From contig ARYC01000468.1 of NCBI GenBank assembly GCA_000711775.1, positions 1 through 64,000 of the forward strand: DNA of 64,000 nucleotides, given 5' to 3'. The notes under the pieces are model-generated. The model had not been told where the DNA came from, searched no databases, and saw nothing but the letters and a program-made list of their open reading frames with translations. Shown piece after piece: positions 27,401 to 37,200 of the stretch. The position numbers and the translations under genes are program-made. The stretch comes from Oxytricha trifallax. Its lineage: Eukaryota > Ciliophora > Spirotrichea > Sporadotrichida > Oxytrichidae. Within the stretch, counting starts at the first letter, position 1, and each line of letters begins with the position of its first letter.

Positions 27401-30400
27401 TTAAATAAATTATAATCTTAAGTGAGCTTAAATTTGTGAATTAGCTGATAGTTAAAAAGATTAATTGATTCATGCCAAGAGAATAATTTTATCTAGATCC
27501 CAAATTATATCTATCTTCATTTGATATGTTTTCTTATACATCTGATTATTAATTGAATATAAAATTTTACACTATGATATATTGAAATTTTTATGAAAAA
27601 TTATAAAATATAACAAAAATTTTTTAAAATTTAATTTTTCCATAGCAATTTACTTTTCTTATTTAGATTGAGTTAGGATCTTATTCTACAATTTTTTCAT
27701 TTTTCAAACAATATTATTCAGAATGCTACTATACAGCTCCTCCAATTAAAACTAACTAATTTCTTTAATGTATTTATAGACCCTTTTTAATGAAAATTTA
27801 TATAATATTAATAGATTGGAACTTATTATTTTAATAAACATAATATTCTTACAGATATTATCCAATATGACCTCACCAAATTATTTAAACTTTATATTTT
27901 TTTATAACTGTTTATATTATTTAGACCCACTTTTAGCTTAAAACGATATAAATAAAAAAAATTATAAAAAATAATCTTCATTTTTGCACAAAATATTATT
28001 TATAAAATATCGTACTTCGTTTTCTACATCCTAATAACAAAATATTTTTTTTCAAATAATTTAAAACTATTATTTCTATTTAATCGTCTAACTTAGATTT
28101 TTATTTTTAATGCTCACTTTTATTAGCTATTACATTTTCAATAGAAATATTTAATTTTTCTAAAATGATATTCTTAGCCTTTAGTAAAGCCATCATTTGT
28201 ATAAAACAAATATAAAAATTAATAATTTATAAATTAACTAACTAATAAATAATTGATTTTCAAAGAGAATCTTAATAATCAAATGTTAAATTTAATAATT
28301 CATAATAAAAGAGTAATAAATCTTTTAAGCCATAATAAAGTGCAAAAAATAATAATATAGGTATTTTTTTGATTGAGTATAAATCATTGTTTAACAAAAA
28401 GAATTGAAAAATATAAATCAAAAAATTATTTATTATATTTAGACAAAATAAGAGCAATCGGTATTTTAAATTTCATTTTTTTAAGACAAAATATACGAAT
28501 GATGGGTTTAACAAAGCTTTAAACAAAAGTGCCAGAATGAAGTTGTCATTAAAAAAATTGAATTAAATTCAGAATTATTTAAGCTTTGGGACATATACTC
28601 GTTGTAATAAATATTTATATACTTATAGTTTTGAAGTTTATAAATCATGAACATTAAATTTCCTAGCTTCTTTTCATTAAGATGTTGATAAATTTCTAAA
28701 ATAAATTTAATTAAGCATTTATATATGAAAGAATATAAAGTTGACAGAGTAAAACAATTTTGTCTGATTATTCTTAAGTTAATAAAACCCCATAGATCAA
28801 TTAAGACATGAGAATTGGGGTTTAGAACAATTTAATTAAGAATTAAATATTATCGGCGTATAATTATAATGTATGGGCTAATTATTAAAACTATATTTTC
28901 TCCCACACCAGGTCGGATTAATGAGGCTACCACAGCGAAAGGACAGAGACTACTATCTCAACAGCGGTGGAACCTGGTAAGCGTTTTCTCCAGACTCCCC
29001 TTTAATTGTTTACAGGAAGCAGATCTCTGCGAGTTCTGCGGGAAATACTTCTAGTTCGCTAGGCTCTTATCTCGTATGCATCTTGATACAGGGAGATGTG
29101 GAATGGAGGGCGAGGTGGTTTTTTGGAGTTTTCTAGGTCACGACTTGTCACATCATTGATTGCCAAGTCAACTCACTTCAGATACGTCTACATCATGACT
29201 AAAATTGATGGTTTGATTTTAGTATTAAACAGTGAATTGTTAAATATTTAATTTTGAGTATAACTCGTTAATCATTAAAACTATTGACACAATTATTTGT
29301 CCTTATAAAATAATCCAATCAAGGTGTGTAAATTTGATTTTACCTAAATTATTTATATTATTAGCCACTTATAATTTATTTTTAATCTAATTGTTCGTAA
29401 CTCCAATCCTCGCTTCTTAATTGATCTATGGGGTTTTACATCATTCACTAATTTAAGATTTCTGATTTTAAACAAATATAAAAATAGTAATCATAATGAT
29501 ATAATTATGATGTATTCAAACGTCTCAAGTGTCTCCAATATAAAAATGTTTTCTATATTATTAAAAATATAAATATTTAATTAATTTAGCTGATAATATT
29601 GAATGATGCGTGGATTAAAGTTATTATGTTATTGACATTTCCCACTGAATTGGTTTGTTCTGTTACTACTAACTCCTTTAATCTCTTGAATTTATATTTA
29701 TATAAATTTCATAATTTATTTAATTGAATTAAAAAAATGAGTATTATAATTTTAAATATACATTTTAAACATTAATTGAATTATTAATCTAATTAAAATA
29801 TAATATAATATAATTAGAAAATAAATTTCAACATTAAAAATTGCCAACAATAACATATTTTTTGCTATTTTTTTCTAAAAAATAGAATTAACATTATTAG
29901 TTGTAATCTCTATAAAAATTATGAGCTTCCCCAATTAAATGAACAAATTTAATTATTTCACTGATAAATCTTATATTGGATTCTAAGTTTTGTTAGCTTT
30001 TAGATAATAATACATAATGATTTTTTTTACAAACTTGTTTGGTAATATATTTGAAAGTGATATCCTTTCAATTTTTGCAAAAATTTTATAAAAACTTTTA
30101 CCAAATTCATATTAAAAAGTGAGAAAATACACTTTTAATGGTACATTTGTTTATCAAATCGAGTCCATCATAATCCCAATTCAGTTATTACTTTATTCTA
30201 TTTACATAAAAATTTACTTCCTCTATATATTTTGATGAATCCTTGATAGTTTAATATAATGGAAATTCTTTAACTCACTTTCTATCTTCATAAAAAGTTT
30301 TATGATCAAGAAAGTATAGATATTATTATTTAATGCTTAGGCAGAGATATAATATTAGAGATATAATATTAATATTTGTTTTGAAAATAATTTTTAAATA

Positions 30401-31290
30401 AAATTTTCTTTTTAAATAAATACTATCAATTAATTACAAATTTCAAAAATTTATTTAATATATATTTTTTAGAATAAACTTTAAACTTAAATAATATCTC
30501 AAGATTTTCCCATTCAAAAAATCATGATAATATTAAAATGATTTAATTTTTAAGGTATTGTTGAGTTTAGTTGAGAAATCGCAGATAACATATGAAAATT
30601 TATAAAGTTTCATGAATGTTAGTTTAGTTAACTGAAAATGATTTAATTATAACATATTAGTTGTATATTTTTAATCCAAAGCTATCTCTAAAAGTTTAGC
30701 ATCTTTAACATCCTAAATTTTTATGATAAAAAACTAAAGAACCAAAAAGATTTATTTTTATTATTCATTAATTCTGATTTGTTGCTACCAGAATTGATAT
30801 TTTTACTTAATTTTATCAGTGATACTAAAATTTTAAACCTTAGTTCTTTTATCAGTTTTATTAATAATTTCTCTCTAATTGTTAGCAGAATAATATTAAT
30901 TAATTTTATATTTCTATCCATAGTTTCTTTTATTAAAATAATTTATGCAAAACCTTTATTCTGTAATTATTCTGTTCTCTCTGTCATTTCTATTATTTTT
31001 AATCTCTTGAATTCAAAATGATTAAATTAATTATCTATCAATATATTTAATAATCATTCTTTTATCTTATATTTCTAATTTATTAATCAACAGTATATCT
31101 TAAAATCAATTATTTTTTCCATTTTATTACATACTAAATTAATATATTTATTTGAGTTTTATAAAAACCATAAGCATTATTAATCTCTTGAATTTAAATC
31201 CATTTTTAAGTCTGAATTATGGCATTAATTCACTTGTTGATATTTCAAGTCTTAACAAATTAACTATGGCGAGATCAATACCTTTTAATA
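12447..31290 (-). CDS. Paralogue unit BC: segmented LRR-like gene with six insertions
   Basis: This is the second copy of the gene in units A and D, with the same block order on the minus strand. From 31290 downward: IDLAIVNLLRLEISTSELMP (31190-31290), KRLKELVVTEQTNSVGNVNN (29600-29700), LETLETFEYI (29500), IRNLKLVND (29450), VLTQEQSDKIVLLC (28740-28783), ISQFTNLSSLKIII (27420-27480), SFQNLQKLKILHTRHRLELS (25690-25760), the 23780-23900 and 22740-22920 blocks, then after TBE c the 15060, 13930, 13360, 13250 and 13000-13120 blocks. It is interrupted by TBE c, two foldback elements, a MITE and a TA-flanked element. The TA-flanked element sits inside a coding block. Whether it is functional is unknown. 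Confidence 0.6.
14074..14582. mobile_element. hAT-like MITE, copy 1
   Basis: A 509-bp AT-rich element with inverted ends GGGGGGAAGTTTCCT...AGGAAACTTCCCCCC. It is flanked by the 8-bp duplication CTACTTTC (14066-14073, 14583-14590). An inner repeat, GAGGAAGTTTCCTGCAC, follows the left end. It has no coding potential. The copy at 40574-41089 is close in sequence and also has an 8-bp duplication. The 8-bp length suggests hAT-type mobilisation (inferred). Confidence 0.8.
16289..17737 (-). pseudogene. TBE c 57-kDa zinc-finger/kinase-like gene
   Basis: It runs from MAANLNRKAISLG to KQIKFV-TGA over 1449 nt. Two finger-like motifs are present (FECNDCQNFFSTEQSLKRHI and the weaker YFCTTCMKSSTHSAKVKRHM). 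A kinase-like domain follows, with a decayed HRD-loop region and VVIDFNRAFR. The C-terminus, rich in Arg and Lys, differs from that of TBE e. At least one compensated shift lies between the fingers and the kinase (about 17240-17260), so the copy is probably damaged. The N-terminus groups it with TBE d (MAVNLNRRAELLG). Confidence 0.8.
18025..19783. mobile_element. TA-flanked element with AAACCCC termini and GC-rich cargo
   Basis: A 1759-bp insertion inside TBE c between two TA dinucleotides (18023-18024, 19784-19785). Its inverted ends read AAACCCCAA....GTTATTTACAA on both sides (about 28 bp). TBE d preserves the matching empty-site context (ATTGGTACCAATT). The interior is near-balanced in base composition, in stark contrast to its surroundings, and is protein-coding-like. 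TA duplication suggests a Tc1/mariner-type mobiliser. No transposase is visible, so it looks non-autonomous. Confidence 0.75.
18259..19693 (+). pseudogene. Decayed GC-rich cargo gene, product unknown
   Basis: From ATG 18259 one frame stays open in the ciliate code for about 280 codons, interrupted only by TGAs at 18457 and 18838 and ending at a TGA near 19090. It starts MNLLLLNSNAPLSQQDDPQL and later has NEALHATVKMGREDGG and MAVKLACLGAALYMRWLKVA. Further open stretches in other frames follow, including MNRAAERDKRPLSISKERQR (19392) and a coiled-coil-like end (EIKNLDRERQEQLKTLRERL, stop at 19691). TAA/TAG inside the frame read as Gln. I do not recognise the protein. It looks like a captured gene now decaying. 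Confidence 0.45.
20027..20816 (+). pseudogene. TBE c '22-kDa' protein gene
   Basis: It begins MESLSTAMKRVEAQEMISRF, and downstream MGLFLPTMEDTKILFLKAIL matches the family. The conserved intron site (20556-20581) has lost its GT donor (ATAAG instead of GTAAG), and the total length is one base short of the 791 nt of b and d. The C-terminal exon remains recognisable (GAGTKRRNMGPSKPQEEEKK) to TGA at 20814. This copy is probably not expressible at full length. Confidence 0.75.
20823..21887 (-). pseudogene. TBE c 42-kDa DDE transposase
   Basis: The span is 1065 nt, equal to 354 codons plus stop, the family length. It begins with MRNRN... and includes a helix-turn-helix-like N-terminal part (AIAKLLRKSAS), then DEAVFTFNTF (first catalytic Asp), ILFVDNLSVHKTK (second Asp) and FNGIEFYW (catalytic Glu). 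The end is YKQVLDLNE-TGA. There are shifts near the GCACTCGAAAGC segment and around the TAATATATATGATT segment shared with TBE d, so this copy is interrupted. Confidence 0.8.
23906..24713. mobile_element. Foldback element with TA duplication
   Basis: An 808-bp element made of two near-identical inverted arms of about 335 bp around a ~140-bp AT-rich loop. It begins AGGTAAAATTTTTGTAGCG and ends with the complement, between TA dinucleotides (23904-23905, 24714-24715). Unit D keeps the empty site (TTGATATTAGGCAA). Each arm holds a smaller palindrome, GAGCGAAACTTCGCTC, repeated around ATCGAT. No gene is visible; an apparent 65-residue frame appears in both arms only because they are copies. Confidence 0.85.
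25990..27199. mobile_element. Foldback element with GC-rich tips and AGATATCT duplication
   Basis: A 1.2-kb inverted-repeat element whose tips (GTTCTGA.CGAGACC... and GGTCTCGCTCAGAAC) are C- or G-rich, while the arms are AT-rich. The inner arms 26265-26590 and 26635-26935 are well matched. It is flanked by AGATATCT (25982-25989, 27200-27207), itself a palindrome. The empty site in unit A reads ATATATTT. No coding potential is apparent. Confidence 0.75.
28785..29436. mobile_element. TA-flanked element with AAACCCC termini, second member
   Basis: 652 bp between TA dinucleotides (28783-28784, 29437-29438), with perfect inverted ends AAACCCCATAGATCAATTAA and a further imperfect match beyond. It is inserted inside a coding block of unit BC; taking it out with one TA leaves the frame IRNLKLVND-VLTQEQSDKIV open and matching the paralogues. 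It carries a GC-rich cargo with a zinc-finger-like frame, and a related cargo lies at 42239-42882. Confidence 0.8.
28869..29159 (+). CDS. Small zinc-finger-like protein in TA element
   Basis: The open frame is 96 codons ending at TGA 29157. Near the middle is CEFCGKYFQFARLLSRMHLD followed by TGRC, a C-x2-C-x12-H-x6-C arrangement typical of C2HC/C2H2-like fingers. An in-frame 39-nt segment (28977-29015, GTAAGC...TTTACAG) looks like an intron, and its GGTAAGCG donor is also present in the diverged copy near 42500. Role unknown; DNA binding is only an inference from the finger. Confidence 0.4.
29695..31180. other. AT-rich spacer, probable 1.5-kb IES
   Basis: No feature is visible apart from extreme AT content; the short frames on both strands here are low-complexity. 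The stretch is bounded by a 16-bp direct repeat, TAATCTCTTGAATTTA (29679-29694 and 31181-31196), at the ends of two coding blocks. Joining the blocks there gives a continuous frame (GFKFKRL-KELVV), as expected of an IES and its pointer. Confidence 0.5.
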
Positions 31291-31299
31291 TTAATATTT

Positions 31300-34200
31300 T
31301 CTTTGTAGAATCCTAACTGGTAAATTTATTCAAAAGTTATTATAAAAAAGAGAATTTTTTTTAAAGAATTTATTAATATAATTATTATTAGACAAAATAT
31401 ATAATTGGGAAAGATATGCTCTATATACAGATGCTCTAAGAAGTTATTCTCTTATTTAATATGACATTTTATCTTGAAGATTTCTTCAGCTTACTGAAAA
31501 AATAAATATAAATTAAAAGATTTTACATTTACTGAATTTCCTAAATGATATCTAATCTTGGGTATTTGTTTTTTTAGATAAATTGTATAATTTATTTAGA
31601 AATTTAAAAATAAATTTGGTATTTTTTTTATAAAATAAAAATTAATATATAAGTATCTTGTATCATTTAAAACTTATATTATGATATATTATTCCACTTT
31701 TTTTCTTTCTAATACGTTAAATATATAAATCACCTTAACTAAAATTTATTGGATAATTTATAAATATAGTACTCTATATTTTTCAGTATAAAATAAATAT
31801 ATCTATTAATAAAAGTATGTAAAATCATTTAGTTTATACGAAAAACTTATTTTAAAAAAATATTATGTTTTCTATATCATAATAAAATAATTGTAAATTA
31901 TCTGAACTTTTTTCAGTTTTTATAAACTCAATTTATAAGGGAAGCCGTGATTTTATCAAATTAATCCAAATTATAATTATCAATTTCTAGTAGTTAAAAT
32001 TAGAGCTATGACTTTATATTTTTGAAAGATTTGAAATAGATAATAACTAAACTTTTGTAAATTATTATTCTTATGCTTTAACAAAGCACTACCCTAAATC
32101 TCTTAATAGGCATCATTAAAAATCTAGATAATCTTTAAGATCTGGTTCCGATATTTAAACCAACAATATATTGAGTAATTCAATTTATTTCATTTTTATT
32201 TTAGATTTAAATTAGTAAATTTTATTAAAGTAAACAATATTTTATCGTAAGCATTAATGAAATAAAAATTATGCCTTAAGAAACACTTATAATTTTTTAA
32301 GTTTGATATATTGCCATATATTAATCAAAAATAATAAAACATATATATAAACACCATTAAATGAAAATATGCGTTAAAAATACTCTCAAATAATAAAACA
32401 AGTACTCATAAATTCTAAATCTGCAAATAATCAAATATTATACTTTATTAAATAATATAAGTTTAAATTGAAATACAAATTAAAATCATGAACTCTATCT
32501 ATTTCATCAGAATTTTATTCAGAAATTTAATAAGAACCAAAAAGTGTTATTTTTTTTTATATATTTCCCAAAATAAATAAATAACCAAGGCTTAAATTCA
32601 ATATGATGCTCATCCTATCAGTATTTTGCTATTTAGTTAATAATTAGCTAATAATAATTTAAATAATGATATTATTTCAACAATAATATCATTTTTGACT
32701 TTGCTATCAAATATTTATATAGTATCTAGCTTTGGATTTCTAGTTTCAGTCAATTAATAATTGATTAAATAATTCTAAATTTAATATATTAAAAGTCACT
32801 CAGAAATTTTATTTAATTAATAAAAATAATAAATAGTCTTATTATAATTTAAATTCAATAAGTCAACTTGAAGCTGGAATCAAAACCCCAAAACCCCTTA
32901 ATGAGGTTTATAAGTGCTTTGATTTGTAGGGAATTTGTTAGGGGTTGGAGTTATTAATTAAATGCGAGACAAAAATAGCAAGCTTTTGGGGTCTATTAAT
33001 GATGAAGAGTATATAGATTTAGTGTTTAAACTGTATTATGGATGTGATATAAATATAGTGAATAAGTCAAACCGTTACTGAACTATAAGTCTATTGCACT
33101 GCTCTTAAAGCGTAGTCCATCAACTGTTCGCTCTCACTGCTTGAAAGCTGTCTAATTAAAGCAAAAATAGCTCAATTCTTAGCCAAAGAAAGAGTCAAAG
33201 TTTTTATAGAAGCATATTGACTATCTTATTAATGGAAATACTTTGAAGTATTAGGCTCAATTCTCTCTCGACTAACAAGCTATTATGTTTCACCGCCAGT
33301 TCCCTGAGTTGAAGATCTCTGCATAATCTGTTGCAAACATTTATAAACGAAACGGTATCTCTTACAAAGGTGTAAATCGTATTAAGAGAGTAATTGATTT
33401 CACTCTGCCATTTTACAACAACAACTTAAATTATATTTATAATTAAAGGCAGAGAGCCTAATAGAATAATATTACAATATTAGATTTGAATATTAATTTT
33501 TAATCATAATTTGATTTATATCACTCTAAATATATGGAGTAAGTTATCACTTTAAATATGAATTTTAGACATCAGTATTGTTAGCCCATCTTTCTTGTTC
33601 ATTTATACTTTTGAAATTTTTAAACTATTTCATCTTCTACGACTTCATCGACAACCTCATCAACAACTTCTATTCTGTACATAAACCCCAAAAGTTTTTG
33701 AAATTGTGAACAGTAAAAACCTAACTGCCACTATTTTGTCAATACTGTAAATTTAGCTTGAAAATTTTTTCCCTAGAAGATTCTGTGAAAGTAATATTAA
33801 GTTTATTCATGCTGACGAGGCTGTGTTTACATTCAACACTTTCATCTAGAAGTCTTGGTATAAGAGGCATAGCAACATAGAAGTATATGACTAGAAAGTC
33901 AAGGTATGGCAATTCTTGGAGGTATTAGCGAGTATGCTGGTTTAGAAACTTTTGTTATTCATCCTCGCTCTATTAAGAAAGAGCAGTATATTAAGTTCTT
34001 AGAGCAGCTGAGAGAGAAGTACCCTGAATAAGAGATTATACTATTCGTTGATAATCTTTCTGTTCATAAGACTAAAGAAACAAGGAAGAGTTATGAACAA
34101 CTTAGAATAACGCCAGTGTTCAACGTACCTTACAGTCCATAGTTTAATGGAATTGAGTTCTACTGGGGAATATTAAAAGGTCATTACAAGAAACTGATGC

Positions 34201-37200
34201 TATACCACTTGATGCATGACCTACCTATCGATACAGTAGACTTTATTAAAAGCTCAGCGAAGAGAGTTTATAATTAATTGGTTTAAAAGTGCGCTAATGA
34301 AGGGAGAATGAATGTATATAAATATGTTTTGTAGTTAAGTTAATGAATATTTAAGTCACATTTTAATTTTTTTAGAGGGAGCTGGCTTCTCTTTCTTTTC
34401 TTCTAATTCCTGCTTCCCTCCTCCTAAGTTTCTTCTCTTGCTGCCCGCTCCAGCATCTATGTTCATTCAAAACCCCAAAACCCCTTAGTGAGGTTTATAA
34501 GTGCTTTGATTTGTAGGGTATAGTTGGGGTCTTATTGGGGTTAGTAGAGAAAACGCAGGTTTTATGTGAATTTAATGAATATTTAATGAGTATTAGAGCA
34601 AGCAATGATACCTAACTGTTGAGGCACTCTTGCGCTGGAGCTTTGCTATAGCAGCATAATTCATTACTGGTTTGACTTAGTCTATATTAATACTTGTACC
34701 ATACCTAAGCTTAAGCAGTAAATCTAAATATTATTCATCATAAATAGACCCTAAATTTCGCTAATTTCTATTTCTCATTTTGCAATTTGACCTAATTTCT
34801 CAATTAACCCCAATAAGACCCCAACTATACCCTACAAATCAAAGCACTTATAAACCTCACTAAGGGGTTTTGGGGTTTTGATTGACTCTGGAGGCTAAAT
34901 ATTTGAATAAAGTCTCTTGCTGACTTCATACTTTGTCTGGGACTTTCGCTCTATGTGAAGCTTGCTCTATTCCCTCATCAAGAAGATGCCAGTACCAGAT
35001 TTTTCTAAAGAGTTAAGCTTGAAATCTTACTTGAAATATAATGGTGCTTCTGCAGCTCTGATAGCCAGCTCTCACTTATCTTGATCCCTTGTTTGTCCTT
35101 ATCTTCTGATTTTTTCAAGTAATCACCTTTAATTGTTGCAAATATGGCAAAGGAATAATTTCTTTCAGGCAGTTTATTTGACAACTGCTTATGAGTAGGC
35201 AGGTACAGCGAACCCTCTGGGTCATTAATAGCATCATCATATAAGTTAGTCACAGAGATTTCTGGATAGTTTGGAATCTCTGCAAACTTTACATCTTAAG
35301 TTTTCAATGCTTTCTTCTCTTCTAAGAGTATCGCCCTTAGAAATGAAATTTTGGTACCTTCCATCGTTGGCAAGAACAAACCAACTATATAATCAAAATG
35401 AGTTACTATAAGTTCATTACCTTTCTGCACCAGGTAGCGGTGCAAATCCTCCTTGCTTCTAAATCTTTAAATCAATCCTTGTGCTTGCACTATTTTCATT
35501 GCATCATTCATTGACTCTATCTTGTTTACAGATCTTAGAAATGATATTCAAATTAAGTTTATTGATTTCAATTATATACCTCTGAAAAACTTACTATTAA
35601 ATATGGGCATCCTATAGGAGGTCAACCTCTAAGAAGGATATGGAGAAGGTTTTGAGAACTGGTTTCAAACTTGAGAGATTGATATCAATTTCTACTGTTA
35701 TAGTTCCATATTTTTAAATTTAAATTGGTACGTACTTAATTAGGAGCAGCTCCTAAAATGCTAGTACTTAATTAGGAGCATTAATTAAAGCTAGTACTTA
35801 ATTAGGAGCACCCTAAATTTAATCATAAAATCACAAAATACCTCCTAAAGCAGTACGTACTTAATTAGGTGCACCTCCTAAATCGGTACGTACTATAATC
35901 AACTTATTATTGAAAGTAAAAATGGTTACTTCCTCACCCATATGTAGAGCTGGATCGTCTCTTAACACTCATAATTCTTCTCTAATACTCTAAGAAATTC
36001 CCTTGAAACTTGTAGGCTTGCAAAGCTCTCATATAAGCTCTTAGTTAAAGAGGCAGATTTATAATAATAAATTCAAATTTAAATATGAGCGCTAACATTT
36101 TAAGAAAAACAACAGCCCTTCCATCAAACTAAATGAGACTTACCTTTGGCAGCAATAAAAAGTGTGATAGCTGTGAGATGAACTCTCATAAAGAACTACC
36201 AGAGCTATCACTTGAGGTCTCTGTTATTAAAATAGAAATTAATAATAGAAAATAAATGGCAAGCAAGTGTGTGGGAGACAGAGAGGAGGAGAAAGGTATT
36301 AATGAAATTCCTAAACAAACTGAAGAAGCTGAAGTCTATTTTTTGTGAGCCATGTGAGAGAGATTTTGCTCATAAATCAAGATTTTACAGACATAAGAAA
36401 GAGCATGGAGAAGCCAAGCCCACTTTATACTTAAAGCATGATAAAATAGATGGAAAGTATGACTCCTTTGAGTGCCATAAGCAATACTCTCATACAAGAG
36501 ACTTGAAGAAGCATCTATTAAAAGCTCACAAGAAAGATATAGAAGTTGTGAATCATGAAGTTAAGCTGAAGCTTCTAAAAAAAAGAAAAGCGAGGGAATA
36601 TTCTAAAGTCGTAGTACCTGAATAAGCTAGAGAATTAGAGAACGTTAAGAAGGCACGCAACTAACTAACCTCTGAAATAAAAAAAGTTATAATCAAGATT
36701 CAATACAAGAAAATACCGGTTCTTGCTTAAATTGACCTAGATACTTCTCTTTAAAGCTACTTTATAATGGAAGACTCCTTTGATAAGAAAGTTATCAACG
36801 ATCATCAATTCTCACACAAGGTGTATCCCTTCAACTATCTCTTAAGTGATGATAAATATTAAATGGAGTTTACAAATGAGTATCAAGTACTCACTCAATC
36901 AAAGTTTAAAGAATGTAGTAACTTAAGCAAGCTATATGCTGTTCTCCTTGCCAAGGATCATGTTGCTTTCAGACTCCCACTCTATGAAATGACTCTAAGA
37001 GATTTCATTACAGATCAAAGGAATCATAAGTAACTTGGATAAATAGCATCTCAGACCGTATAAGGTATTAAAGAGCTTCATAAGTTAGGGTTTGTTCACA
37101 GAGACTTGAAGCCAGAAAATATAATGATAAACTTCTCACCTGTAAGAGTAGCAATAATCGATTTCAACAGAGCCTAAAGAGTGGAAGTATCAAGGCTTGG

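Noticed and set aside
30721-31021. Overlapping opposite-strand frames rich in Ile/Leu/Phe/Lys
   Set aside because: Such frames arise by chance in this AT-rich DNA, are not conserved in other units, and lie within a probable IES.
2691-32160. Conserved short blocks as regulatory elements or an RNA gene family
   Set aside because: Differences between units fall mostly as conservative changes in one minus-strand frame and avoid TGA, which fits protein coding better than RNA structure.
35005-35253. 82-codon minus-strand frame read as a complete small gene
   Set aside because: It is the middle of the TBE e 22-kDa gene, cut short by reading TAA/TAG as stop and by running through the intron.
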